A stretch of 64,000 nucleotides of DNA from Pseudopyrenochaeta lycopersici (taxonomy: Eukaryota; Ascomycota; Dothideomycetes; Pleosporales; Pseudopyrenochaetaceae): NCBI GenBank assembly GCA_003313425.1, contig NHZP01000035.1, positions 310,001 through 374,000 on the forward strand, read 5' to 3'. A program made the position numbers and the translations under genes. This document shows positions 45,230 to 57,527 of this stretch, piece after piece. The notes under the pieces were generated by a model. The model made no database searches. It saw only the letters and a list, made by a program, of their open reading frames with translations, and had not been told where the DNA came from. The number at the start of each line of letters is the position of its first letter. Within the stretch, counting starts at the first letter, position 1.

Positions 45230-48200
45230 ATACTTACTAGATAATTCCTATATAAAGGGGTTTATTTTTAGGTACTTAGATCCTAGATCTCTATTAGAGC
45301 TTTCTCTCTAAGTTAATTATATAATCTCCTAGTAATATAGTAAGTTTCTTTATTATACTAAGTAGTAACCTAGTACCTAGCTTTATAGTATTATAGACTT
45401 CTTAATAGGTTAAGTTATCTTATATAGCTTAGTCCTAGTGTTTAGTAATTAAGTCTTTAAAGATTAGAGCTTTTAGTAGGGACTTAGCTATAATTAAGCT
45501 ATTAAGGGTTAACGTAGGGGTTTATATAACTCTTATAACTATTATATCTTACTATTAGGCTAGTACTAATATAATAAACTCTCTACTTACTAGGCAGCTA
45601 TTATCTATTTCTTATAGTAGGTTCTAGTCTCTTCTAGATAGGGCGTCTACTTAGGTATTCTTCTTACCTAGATAGTACTATAGCTTTATATTATTAAACT
45701 ATAATAGGTAGACTAACTATTATACGTATTATTTTATTATTTTTTACTTCTTTATAAAGTACTCTAGCTTCTTATAGTTAGTAATTACTTGAAATTCTTA
45801 TATACTATAAAGTTCTACGTCCTATTTATTTAGGTATATAATAACTACTAGTAACTTCTTATTATAAATTAGGTAGTTACTCTTATACGCTAGAAATTTC
45901 TTTAAGACGTAAGCTACTATATAAAGAGTTCCTTACTTATCTTTTTATAATAGTACGCTGCTTATAGTAAAGCCTAAAAAGTTATATTTTACTATTATTT
46001 ATTATTTAAGTAAGAAAGTAGTAAGAACTTTATCTACTAAGAATATATCTTTAAAAGCTTAGAAACTCTACTCTTATTCTATATTTTATAAGAATTTCTT
46101 TTCTTTTCTTATTAGCTATATAAGAAGCTCTACTAGTTAAGAGAAGTTTAAGATAAAGTATTTATAAAAGTTAGTAAACTTTAAAAATCTTTATTTACCT
46201 TTAACTATTATTAAGGCTTCTTATTCTTAAATAGCTTAGACTTTCTTAAAGTCTATAGATATACTCTTCTATACTTCTAAGATAAAGCTAAAGTACTTTA
46301 TATACTAAATATTAAACTTATATTTACTTAGTCTTAAGTATAGTCTTACTTCTTATAAGTAATCTAATACTTTTTATATATAAGCGTAGTACTAAAAGAG
46401 AGATCTTTTAGTAAAGATAAAGATATTATCTAAGTATATAAAGGCGAAGTTATCTAAAAAGTCTTATAAGGCCTAGTTAATATACCTTTAAAAGGTACTT
46501 AGTATATTTACTAAGCTAAAGAGTATTACTAGCTACTTATATAATCTAAATTATATTTAAAATATAGTTATTTATTCTAATCTTTTACTATCCTTATCTT
46601 ATAGAATACTATAGTAACGTCTAGCTTAGTATACTATATAGCTTATCTAATTTAGTTTAATATCTTATATATAAGAGGTAGTAGGTAATAGTCCTTCTTA
46701 GTTAAGGCGTTAAAAGCTCTATAGTCTATATAAAATTATAGTCCTCTTCTTAGCTTACGTATAAATAGTATAGGTAAGGCTACTAGTAAGCTACTTACAT
46801 AGATAAACTCTTTCTCTAAGAGGTCTAATAATATCTTCCTTAGTACTAAGAGTTTATCTCTTAATATTACGTAGAGAGGTCTATATAGTATCTCTAGCTT
46901 TTATCTATCCTTCTCTGCTAACTCTATTACGTAGTCTTATTATAAGCCTTACTATAAAGAGAGCTTATTTCTTTCCTTAAGTAAGAATATCTTTAGATAA
47001 GGTTATACGTAAGCTAGTAGAGCGTTATATATTTCTTATAATATTTTCTAGACTTTTAAGTATAGTACTTTCTTAATATTCTTTAGGCTTATAGTAAAAA
47101 TTTAAGTCTTACTATAGCTTTATCTATAGTATTATATATAGTATTAGAAAGCTATAGCTAATACTAAGGTATAGCTAAAGTCTAGAGTAGCGTGTTCTAT
47201 ACTACGTATAGTAACCTTATATACTTTTAAGTATAGAAGTTTCTTCTCTACGTTAATAACGCCTTTAATACTCTCTAACTAAGTCTTCTTAAAGATTATA
47301 TTATATTAGTAAGTAGTTAGGGTAATATACGCAGCTGCGTGCTACTATATTCCTCCTACGCTTAATAAAAATTTAGTAATGTATAATACTATACTTTTTT
47401 ATTTATTTACCCTTTTAATCTTAATAGAGAAGATCTTAATATATAGTAAGTTTAAGTCTCTTATAAGTTTCTTACTTAATAAATAGTAGGTATAGTAACT
47501 ATTATTAATTATAGTAGTAGCTAGTTATATAGAATTAATAATAATATTTATAGATATAGGTTTTATAGTTACTAGCTATAGTAAAAGTAACTTTATTATT
47601 TATATAAAGTTTTAGACTTACATAGGCTCTAGTATATAACTTTATACTAGAGCTACTCTTTTCCTTTATCTAAGGAGAATAGAGATTCTATTACTTATTT
47701 AGTAGTTATAAATATAATCTTTATAAGTTTTATAAGTTTATTAACCTATCTTATATAATAGCCTTCTTAGCTATTTAATAACTTTATTATATACTAGGCT
47801 ACTTAGTAGTTGTGTAGACTACACTTTAAATAGGCGCTATTCTCTTTTCTTTCTTAAACTTATTTATATATTCTTTAGAACTTTTTTTTAAGTTTTATAT
47901 AGAGCTAGTAAGCTCCTATAGAAGTTATCTAATCTATCTTATTATTATCTCTTTAAGTTATTAGTTAGCTTTATATATTATATACTTTACTTATATAGCT
48001 CTTACTTATAGTAATTCTCTTCATAGCTTTTAAATTTTCTTAAGTTACTCTAGTCTATTATATAAACTCTTTATATATTTCTCTAAATAGTAGTAAATAA
48101 CTTAGTTAGGTTCTTAGTAGCTTACTATTTAAGCTACTCTTAAGATAGTTAATCTTCTAAATGTAGCTTATATTATCTAACCTAGCTTTAAAGAGCTTAA

Positions 48201-48950
48201 AGTTAAATACTTAGATATAAGAGTTAAATTCTATTCTTCCTTACTTAGTTATATAAAGGTATTTAAGGGCCTTTTCTCTTACTATAGAGTCCTTAAAGAA
48301 GTTATTAAAGTAGGATTATAGCTTAAAGAGGGATAGTATTACTAGCCTATTTATAAGGTTTATTATATATAAGCTAAGGGTGTTAAACGCTTAGCCTATT
48401 ATATAAGTAATAACGTAATTTACTCTACTATTATTATCTACGTAGGCTGTATAGTCTCTATACAGCTTTACTTAGACCTTTATTTTCTATTAAAGATATT
48501 ACTTATATAAGCTTTTCTTAAAGACTTCTATATTTAGTAGTCTTAGTTTCCTAATCTCTTATATAGAAGAGTCTTACTATTTTATTAAAAAGGGGGTAGA
48601 GACTATATATACTATTTATGCACTACTTAATTTAGTAACTAAGTTCATTAGCTCTTAAACTTAGTTCTGTAATAACTTATATAGCTAGCTCTACTATTAA
48701 CTAGCTAACTTATTAAGGCTGTCTTATAAGGAGTTAACTATTACTAATAGATCTTCTACTAAGGGTTAGTTATTACGTAGTTATTAAGGGTTGTACTAAT
48801 ATAACTAGTGTTGCTAAGGTACGTGCTAGTGTAGCTAGTGTTACTACTATCCTAAGGCTCCTGTTATCTGTATCTAGTGCTCTTATTATTATAGCTTGTA
48901 CGCTTATTAGTTTAAGGGCCCTTAGTATCTATCTATTATTTTTTTAAGTT
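45230..48950 (-). pseudogene. gag and N-terminal pol of element D3
   Basis: Minus-strand text is collinear with D2 where they overlap: YLDNIFIFTK in RT near 46,420, KFTNFYKYFILNFS near 46,170, RNase H YLIYNKKLLVVIIYL near 45,870. Further right come protease and a Gag region (47,500-48,950) so full of stops that only the position identifies it. Confidence 0.72.
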
Positions 48951-48967
48951 ATTAATCTTTCTCCTTA

Positions 48968-49116
48968 TATTATAGGCGAAGAGGCCTAGCTAATAAGTAT
49001 ACATTTATCCTATACTATAGAAGGAGAAAGATAGAGAAGAGGTTATAGGTATCCTTAGAGGATATATATATATATTCGTATAAGTAAAGAGAGACATACT
49101 CCTCTAGCTACTAACT
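48968..49116 (-). repeat. 5' LTR of element D3, truncated
   Basis: Plus strand TATTATAGGCGAAGAGGCC to CTACTAACT, 149 of the 250 bp of the D-type LTR. The rest is displaced by the insertion of element C. Confidence 0.85.
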
Positions 49117-49521
49117 TGTTATAAAGATCTTAAAGACTATTAGTAAGGATAATTAATAAGACTATAAGGTTAGTTCTTTAGGATAGAGTAAGAGACTATA
49201 TAGAAGAGGGTTTAATACTAAGATAGTAAGAGGGCGCTTCTATAAAGAGTACTAAGGGTTAAGAATAATTAGTATTACTATTACTATACTATAGAGTATA
49301 ATATTAAGTTAAATATACTAAGCCGTAAGTGTCAGGGACTATAGTAGGTTTACTAGCATAGGAAGGTTAGTTAGGCAGTAAAGAGTGTATTACTGTAGTG
49401 TAATAGAGGAATCACTACTAAGCAGCGATAGGGTTCAACCCCCTTATATACTCTAGCTAATTCTACCCTAGCATAGGCTACTATAGGCTAAGTTAGCCCA
49501 GGCTAACCTATAGGGCTAATA
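49117..49521 (-). repeat. 3' LTR of element C
   Basis: About 405 bp. The first ~200 bp align with the A and B LTRs (shared R-U5 side), but from about 49,322 onward the sequence (CCGTAAGTGTCAGGGAC) is unrelated to either. The right edge is set by the polypurine tract and is accurate to a few bases. Confidence 0.75.
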
Positions 49522-49929
49522 ATATCCCTCTTCTTAGAGCTAATCGCCCTAAGCAGCGACTATAACTTCGCCTAGGCCTAAGCAGTTCTACTTTAATATT
49601 TTCAGCGTAAGTTAGGCGCAGAAGCGTATATAGATAATAGCTACGGGCTATTATAGCCTATAGGGGAGGGTTTTAATAATATAGAGGCTCTTTAAGTGTT
49701 GTCTATTCTAAACGCATAGAGCGCTTTTACTAGTAAAAGTAACCTTCCTCTCTCTTACTTTTACCTTCTTCTAGCCTACTATAATCCTAAGTAGGTAGTA
49801 GCTAGTAAGTCTATATAATAAGGCCTCTTTAGAGTTCCTCCTCTATCTATTTTATACTCTACTTCTACTTTTTTAGTAGGTTTTAAGGGTCTTTAGAGGG
49901 TCTAATAATATCCCTAGAAAGAGGAAGAG

Positions 49930-50231
49930 TAGGCTATTTTAGGCTATAATAGGGTTAAATAAGGTAAAATAGGGCTAACTAGAGTATAAGAAACTACTAT
50001 CTACTAATTCGGCCTTCTATAAACCTGTTTCGCCCCCTATAGGTAGTACTACAGTTAGAAATAACCTTATAGAGTCTAGCTAGGCTACCCTATACCCTTA
50101 CGCCCACTATATCGCCTTCTATATAGAAGGGAACTACAAGTTCCTAGGTAAGGTTAGATGCATTATACTAGTAGTATTAAGGAATAACGCTGCGCTCTAT
50201 AAGAGCTAGTCTTCTACTAGCCCTAAGGGGG
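49930..50231 (+). pseudogene. Antisense accessory frame of element C, first part
   Basis: The plus strand, opposite to pol, reads FYKPVSPPIGSTTVRNNLIE, then YPYAHYIAFYIEGNYKFLGK and VRCIILVVLRNNAALYKS with few stops, running into TSPKG at the insertion site of element B. The frame resumes after B at 57,528. No domain is recognised. It is unlike the antisense frames of A, B and E2. Confidence 0.5.
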
Positions 50232-50622
50232 TGTTACGATCCTGCTGGGACCCTGTCCCAGTGGCCCCAACTGGACCTCACAAAGTATTGGACCAACAAC
50301 CGAAGTCACGTGACGTGCTCAGTTGATCAGTCTGATCAGTGACACTGAGCACACTGAGCACACTGAGCAACATGCATAACTCCTATGTATATAGATTACC
50401 ATAATGAACCCTTATAGTCCAGTGTGTTTAACTTAATATTATACTCTACAGTATAGTAATAGTAATACTAATTATTCTTAAACCCTTAATACTCTTTACA
50501 GAAGCGCCCTCTTACTGTCTTAGTATTAAACCCCCTTCTATCTAGTCCCTTACTCTATCCCAGAGAACTAACCTTGTAATCTTATTAGTTATCCTTACTA
50601 ATAGCTTTTAAGATTCTTTACA
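50232..50622 (+). repeat. 5' LTR of element B
   Basis: 391 bp, TGTTACGATCCTGCTGGG to GATTCTTTACA. The U3 contains the palindrome GTCACGTGAC (50305-50314) and three tandem CACTGAGCA units (50343-50369). Confidence 0.94.
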
Positions 50623-50654
50623 CTTTAAACACCCTTAAGATAAGTAACACTTAT

Positions 50655-52880
50655 ATAGAAAACGCGGCCTACTATGCTACTAGGCTAGGCAACGCTGTTA
50701 CTAAACTAGACCTCTTCTATAGAGATTAATTTAAGCTTAAAGAATAGTTACTCTAATTTAACCTATTCTTTAAGTTTAATGCGACTACTATAGATAATAA
50801 TAACTAAGCAGTACTTATAATAAGCTACATAAGGGGCGAAGCTGCTAAATAGGTAAAGCCTTACCTAGTTAAGTACTTAGCTAAAGGAACTAAACTAAAG
50901 GAGCTAATTAAGATGTTTAAAGACACAGGAGAATTTAAGATACGTATGCGATAAGTATTTAGATTACTAAACAAAACTACTATCGCGGAACGCAAAATCT
51001 AAAACATGCGATAAACCTAGTCTGCAGCTAATTACGCTAATAAGTTTTTAGGGTATACTAGGCAAACTAACTAGAATAAAGACACCCTAAAAACTATATA
51101 TAAATAAGGCCTAAAAGTAGACGTCTAAACTAAACTAATACGCTCTAGCATAGGCATTAACACGCTAGACAACCTAATTAATAAAACTATCTAACTAGAT
51201 GTAGAGCTCTATAAGCTCTGTGTACAACTTAGAAGACAACTACTAGGATAAATAAAAGAAGATAAGAAACTCTAGAAGGATTATTGTAATAAGCTAAATA
51301 ATAGTTACCTATAATACTAGTATTAGCTATAAGGAGTACCTAGATAGTATATATCTAGAAGCCCTAAGGCGATGCATCTAGATAACCTTAACAGAGGAAA
51401 GTTAGGTAAGGGTAGAAAGAAAAAAGAAATAACTTACTTTAACTATAATAAGAAAGGCTATATAGCTAAAGACTATAGATAAAAGAATAAGGTAACCCTC
51501 TAGATTAATATGTTGGCCGTAAAAGAAGAAAATAGCAACAATAAAATATAGGAAGTTGTTACTACCTAAGAGAAAAGGACTTAAGATATAGAGATGTTAT
51601 AGCTACCTCTCCTAGAACCTACTAAGAAAGAGATTCTAGAAACCTAGTATAGTAACGAGGAGGAAGAGAGTAATAGCTCTCTATCCCTAGTCTATAAAGA
51701 TACTGTAGAAGACCTTAGTAATACTATAGTACTGTTAACTAAAGAATAAAAAGAGGAGAACTTCTAGAGCTAATATTAACTAGAAACCCTAAGGCTATCT
51801 ACGCCTACAGAAGCAGAAAAAGATATCGCAGAACTTAACTGCTAACTACACGCGCAATATATGTATAAAGTATAATACATTAACGCGCTAACTCTAGAAG
51901 AATAGGAAGCAGCTATAAAATAAGGAATAAGTATAATTATCCTAGCTAAATAAGCGATGCAAGACATGTTGCGGGAACACTACTGCTACCCTAAACATTA
52001 CACGAAGGTAACACAGGAATAGGTAGAGAAAGCTAAAGAAGTATAGTAACCTACGAGCGTTAAGGACGCACTACAGAAACTTTAATAAGCTAGATAAATA
52101 TAGGCACTAGAACCCCTAGTAGTTAAGACCCCTAAATATACACTACGACGCTAAATAATACTACTATTAACACAGGAAGACGCCTTCTACATACTAAATA
52201 CTTAGGACCTAGTATAATAAGGGTACTTTTAAGTTAACTCTTACGGCAAGATCGTGCTTACAGATAGTAAGAAATAAGATATTTATACCTAGCTTAAATA
52301 ATAAATGTATTAGGAAGACAATAAAGAAAACGTTAACCCTAACTAGCTTCTTACAGAGGAAGAAGCTAGAGACTATTTTAAGCGCGCAGAGGCGGCTTAA
52401 GCCCTATATACTATGCGCAAAGGACTATAGAAACTAGCACTAGACTACTTAATAGACCCACGCAATAAGTAACACGGCGTTGTCTACTAGTCTTTCTGTA
52501 CCACAGACCTGTGCGCTATACACTATTTAAGTAAAACGGAACAGGGATATTTCCCTTACTTATTTTACTAATACAAATACTAATAGTATAATTACCCTAA
52601 AGTTAAATGCGATAACTACCTATAGGATAAGAGGACCGTCCTCTATTTTCTAGGAAATAACGACTCTGCAGCTACTATAGCGATGCAGCTAGTCTTTAAT
52701 AGAGAATGTAATCAGCGCTAATAGTAAACGTGCCTTAACTCTAATTACCTTAAGCATAAAGATAATAAGATATTAAATAGGTATTAGGAGGAGCCTTTTT
52801 TAGAGTTGCGCCTACTAATAAGTAAGAATTATAAACTCTATGCGCAACAGGTATATAAGGACTCCTTAAGCTAAATATTA
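50655..52880 (+). pseudogene. gag of element B
   Basis: The position of the element A start codon (ATG in A) reads ATA at 50655-50657, followed by GAAAACGCGGCCTAC, so the start is lost by a G to A change. Capsid text includes IKMFKDTGEFKIRMR near 50,910 and LDNLINKTI near 51,170. The zinc knuckle near 51,440 reads YFNYNKKGYIAKDY: the cysteines and the histidine have become tyrosine, all explicable as transitions. Stops are frequent. Confidence 0.8.
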
Positions 52881-55800
52881 AGCTTAACAGAAGCTAAATA
52901 AAGGTACTAGTAGATTCTAGAGTATAACAGAGCTATATTTCTGCGCAAGCGATAGAATAAGCTAGCCTTATCCTATCGTTAAAATTAGTACTATATCTAT
53001 TAACAGTAGCTAATAGATAACTAATGCTATTAGAGTCCGTAATCATACATAAAGTATAGAACGTATAACTTATTATCTAGAACTATAGGGAAACGATTAA
53101 CCTAGACGTCTTTAGACTATTATAACATAATGTAATACTAAGACTCCTATAGTTAAGAGAACACAGTCTAGAAATAGATTAGAAAAAGAAGAAGTTCTTA
53201 TTTAAATACTATAGAATAGACGTAACTACGAGTAAGCCTACGCTGCGGCTAAGTGCCTAGGTAGATAAGAAGATAACAATTAGGATCCTTACTTTAAATA
53301 AGGACGACCTTAAGACATAAGGGTCTAACTTAGCAGGTACTAATAGGGGGCCCTTAGACTAATAAGCTAGAGTTAAGGAGTAAAGCGTAACTCTAGTAAT
53401 CCCTAATAAGTATAAAGAATATAAGTTACTCTTTTAGGAAGAGATAACTATAAAAGTATTACCTAAGTATTAACCCTAAGATTATAAGATTATCCTATAG
53501 GAAGGAAAGTAACTAACTTTCAGCCTAATTTATAGTTTATTAGAAAAAGAACTTAAAACCCTACGCGAATATATTAAGACAAACTTAAAAAAGGGATTTA
53601 TTAGAGAATTACAGTTACTAGCAGGATACTCTATACTATTTATACTAAAAAAGAATAAGAAGTTAAGATTATATATTAACTATAGGAAGCTTAATAATAT
53701 TATAATAAAGAATTAATACCCCTTACTAAATATAGTAGAACTATAAGATTAACTAGCCTTTATAAAAGTCTTTACAGTATTAGACTTAAGAGGAGCATAT
53801 AACCTTATTTACATAAAGAAAGGTAAAGAATAGAAGACTGCGTTTAAAACACGCTATAGCTACTATAAGTATATAGTAATACCTTTTAGTCTTACTAACG
53901 CACTAGCAATATACTAGGCACTTATTAATAACGTGTTAAGAGAATATCTAGATATATTTATTATTATATATCTTAATAATATCCTTATGTACTCTAATAA
54001 TCTATAGGAACACATTAAGCACGTTAAAATAGTACTTACCTACTTAGGAAGATTTAGGTTACTGCTTAAACCTAAGAAATATAAGTTCTATAAAGAAGAA
54101 GTTAAATTCCTAAGATATATAGTAAGTACACACAGAGTAAAGATAAGTAAAGAGAAAATAAGAGTAGTAAAAGAATAGCTTAAATCTAAAATAGTTAAAG
54201 ATATATAGTTATTTATAAGATTTATTAACTTTAACTAATAGTTTATTAAGGACTTCTCTAAAAAATCTATCCTACTTACTAAACTTATAAGAAAAAATAT
54301 AAAATAAGAATAAGGAAATAAATAAAGAAAACTATTCTAGATACTTAAAGAAGCCTATATTATACTACTAGTGCTAATTATATTCTAAACAGGAGAACCC
54401 TTATAGTTTAAAATAGATGCCTTAGACCTTACACTAGGCGCAACAGTAAAACAGGAACGCAATAGAAAATAGCACCTAATTACTTACTACTTAAGAAAAT
54501 TTACAGACCCTAAGGAACGCTACGACGTGCATAATAAAGAGCTTATAGCAATTATTAACGCCCTTAACTACTAGCAAATCTACGCAGAGAGCTGCTTAGA
54601 TCTTAAGATATTTACAGATTATAAGAACCTAGTTAATTTTACTACTACTAAAGATTTAAACTAAAGATAGGTTAGATAGGCTAAAATATTAGGATAATAT
54701 AAGTTTAAGATTATATATACGCTAGGAAAGGATAATAGTAGAGCTAATACTCTCAGCTGCAGATTGGACATTGCAGGAACAAAAGCAATAATTAACAATA
54801 CTATCCTTTAAGTAAACTAGGATAGAAGCTTAGGACCTAATAAGTTATTAAACAACACTATAATAATTATGTCTAAAGTACCTAAAGAATTATAAGAAGT
54901 AATGTGGAGGAAAAAGGGAGAGCTTGGTAACAGTTACCTAGGTGATCTATAAGATGGACCACTATTTTATCTAGGAGGCTTTGAGAGCCAGCTATATAAA
55001 GGAGAGCTGAGCACGGCCTATTACAGGGGCCATTGTACGGTAGGAGCGTGAGCAGCGTGTACGCGTGCGCGAGCGCGCACGTGATCGCGCACGTGAGCGC
55101 GCACGTGAGCCTACCGTACCCCAGGTCACAGCGCGTTGTTTGCAACAAGTAATTATCTAATAATACTATAATAACCTAGTACATAGTTACTCTAGAATTA
55201 AGAGAACAATAGAACTTATATAACGACACTACAGCTTTAAGAATATAAAGGCTAAGGTTAAATAGTTTATTAAAAAATACGCAGACTATTAAAAGAATAA
55301 ATACAGTACCTACGCACTTTACAGAGAAATGTAAGCTATAGAGCTACCTAACAAACCTTAGGCAGACATTTCTATAGACTTTATAACAGGGTTACTACTG
55401 TCTAAAGATCCCGCAATAGGAATTAAGTATAACGCTATCCTTAACATAGTCTGCAGATTTACAAAAGTAGCAGACATAATACTATTTAGAAATAACTATA
55501 ATACAGAATAACTAGCATTTATTATCTTAGATAGACTAATACGATACTACAGTATACCTAAGTCTATTATAAGTAACAGAGATAAGCTCTTTACATCTAA
55601 CTTCTAGTCTACATTAATAGCCGCGATAGGAATAAAAAGAAAATTATTAACAGCCTATTACCTATAAATAGATAGATAAATAGAAAGAACGAACAGAACA
55701 ATAAAGACCTACCTAAGGATTTACAGTAATTAATAATAAAATAATTAGGTCTTATTATTACTAATAGCATAACTAGCCTATAATAATAAATTGTTAGAAT

Positions 55801-56300
55801 TAACTAGAAAAACACTATTCTTTACTAACTACAGGAGACACCCTAATCTCTTTATAAAATCATACCCTAGCAGAAAAGCTAAAGCAGCTATAAAAATAGC
55901 TAAAGAAATAAAGAAAGTATATAAATAACTCTAAGAGAACCTTAAGAAAGTATAACGTAACAGTATTTTCTACTAAAATAAGAAAAGAAAAATAGTACCT
56001 TAGCTAAAGAAGGGGGATAAAGCATACTTACTTACGAAAAATCTACGTAACAAGCGACTAAGTAAGAGACTTAATTACGTTAAGGTTAGACTATTTTTAG
56101 TTAAAGAACGAAACAGACCTGTAAATTACATACTTAAGCTACTACTAGATGTAAAGATCTACCCCCGCTTCTATATCTCTAAGCTGGAACTAGCTGACCT
56201 TACTATACTATTACAGAAAATATTCTAGTACAAACTAGAAGAAGAAAATAAGTTTAAAGTTAAGAAAATCTAGGGATACTAATAAAATAGAAGAGTTAAT
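52880..56300 (+). pseudogene. pol of element B (protease, RT, RNase H, integrase)
   Basis: RT: KKGFIRELQLLAGYSILFIL near 53,590, AFIKVFTVLDLRGAYNLIYI near 53,760-53,820, IYLNNILMYSNN near 53,970 (DD to NN), KFYKEEVKFLRYIVS near 54,090. RNase H: LRKFTDPKERYDVHNKELIA near 54,490. The solo LTR 54903-55147 splits the linker before integrase. Integrase: ADISIDFITGLLLSKDPA near 55,350, YYSIPKSIISNRDKLF near 55,545, LLTAYYL near 55,650. Stops are numerous but frameshifts are rare. Collinear with element A. Confidence 0.85.
54903..55147. repeat. Solo LTR of an unrelated family, inserted in element B
   Basis: 245 bp starting TGTGGAGGAAAAAGGG and ending TTTGCAACA, with the 5-bp duplication AGTAA at 54898-54902 and 55148-55152. 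The matching part of element A lacks it. GC-rich and undamaged. It contains a TATA-like box (TATATAAA near 54,993-55,000), a 10-bp inverted repeat GTACGGTAGG/CCTACCGTAC (55035-55044, 55110-55119) and three 12-bp CGCGCACGTGA(T/G) units at 55074-55109. Confidence 0.85.
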
Positions 56301-56479
56301 AACCTAGAACTAAGCTTCAGCTACCTAGTTAAATAGAAAGGGTACCTAAGCGTAGAGAGTACGTAGGAACTACTAGAAAATCTAAGAAACTGTTAAGAAA
56401 AAATTAGAGAATACTAAGAAAGGGAGGAAAGGAAAAAGAAGAAGTAAACAAACCTTAAGAAACGTTAAGAGCTAGAGGA

Positions 56480-57060
56480 AACTGTCAGACCTGTTACTAG
56501 TAGCCTATTACTAACTAGGACCTCCTAGTACTTAAGAGGGAAGCCCTTAAACGCACCCTAAGTACTAGGCGATAAACTAAACCTAAGGGCATTAGAAGCG
56601 TTTTCAGGCAACAAGGCCTCTGCTGCTTCTTGCTCCTTAATATCTTATTTCTCTACAGCTATTACTTCCTCTGCGCGCTAATTAATTAAATCTATTTATT
56701 ATCGTAACTACTCTTCGCGAGCCTAAGTAACGCGCAGCTCCTCTAGAGCTTTTTTATGCGCCTTTATCGTAACCTCCTATGTATTCCTAGATTCTTTTAT
56801 CTGCTCCTAAAGCTTTATCTTTTAATCTACTAATTATTTAAACTTAGACTCTATAACTTATACGTTGCAACGTTGCCCTTAACGTAGATACTTGCTATAT
56901 TTCCTAGAACGAACATAGACCTTACACACCTAATTATATTTCGCGCACATCGCGCACTTTTAAACTATAGCTTCCCTAAAGGAGTTAATATAATTACAGA
57001 GACGTTAGCGGTAAGTAGTGCTAGACACTTATAGATGTTTAGGCATAGTAAGACGTAATG
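56480..57060 (-). pseudogene. Antisense accessory frame in element B
   Basis: On the minus strand, opposite to the pol of B and between pol and the 3' LTR, a damaged frame reads MPKHL near 57,042, then a Cys-rich segment CAMCAKYN with VCKVYVRSRKYSKYLR near 56,950-56,880, a probable coiled coil (HKKALEELRVT), AEEVIAVEK, KEQEAAEALLPENASNALRF and the end GLTVSSSS. The layout (Cys-rich head, charged coil, Ser-rich tail) matches the A and E2 frames, though direct identity is low. Function unknown. Confidence 0.55.
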
Positions 57061-57131
57061 CAGTAAGAAGTAGGAAACGCTCGCGTTATATAATAAGCAC
57101 TAAGGACAGCGCTAGGACAGGAGGGGGATAG

Positions 57132-57522
57132 TATTACGATCCTGCTGGGACCCTGTCCTAGTAGCCCTAACTAGACCTTACAAAGTATTGGACTAACAAC
57201 TGAAGTCACGTGACGTAATTAGTTGATTAGTCTGATCAGTGACACTGAGCACACTGAGCACACTAAGTAACATGCATAACTCCTATGTATATAGATTACC
57301 ACAATAAACCCTTATAGTCCAGTGTGTTTAACTTAATATTATACTCTACAGTATAGTAATAGCAATACTAATTATTCTTAAACCCTTAATACTCTTTATA
57401 GAAGCGCCCTCTTACTGTCTTAGTATTAAACCCCCTTCTATCTAGTCCCTTACTCTATCCCAGAGAACTAACCTTGCAATCTTATTAGTTATCCTCACCG
57501 ATAGCTTTTAAGATTCTTCACA
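57132..57522 (+). repeat. 3' LTR of element B
   Basis: 391 bp, same length as the 5' LTR. It begins TATTACGAT (TG to TA) and differs mostly by transitions; the three-unit repeat is CACTGAGCA-CACTGAGCA-CACTAAGTA here. Confidence 0.93.
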
Positions 57523-57527
57523 GGGGG

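Larger units (their letters stand above)
45218..49116 (-). mobile_element. Gypsy element D3, 5' LTR to RNase H
   Basis: Minus-oriented D-family element. Its left edge is cut inside the RNase H to integrase linker exactly where the D2 3' LTR ends; its 5' LTR lies at 48968-49116 and is itself truncated by element C. It is heavily TA-shifted. Confidence 0.83.
50232..57522 (+). mobile_element. Complete gypsy retrotransposon B inside element C
   Basis: 7,291 bp with two 391-bp LTRs and a perfect GGGGG target duplication (50227-50231 and 57523-57527). The plus orientation is fixed by gag-pol and by the polypurine tract GGACAGGAGGGGGATAG at 57115-57131. It is a close relative of A in the internal region but has a different U3. 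Confidence 0.94.

Noticed and set aside
54882..55148. Minus-strand open frame of 88 codons rich in Leu, Ala, Thr and Cys
   Set aside because: It lies almost exactly on the solo LTR 54903-55147; the repetitive CALTCAITCALAH text is the translation of the CGCGCACGTGA array.
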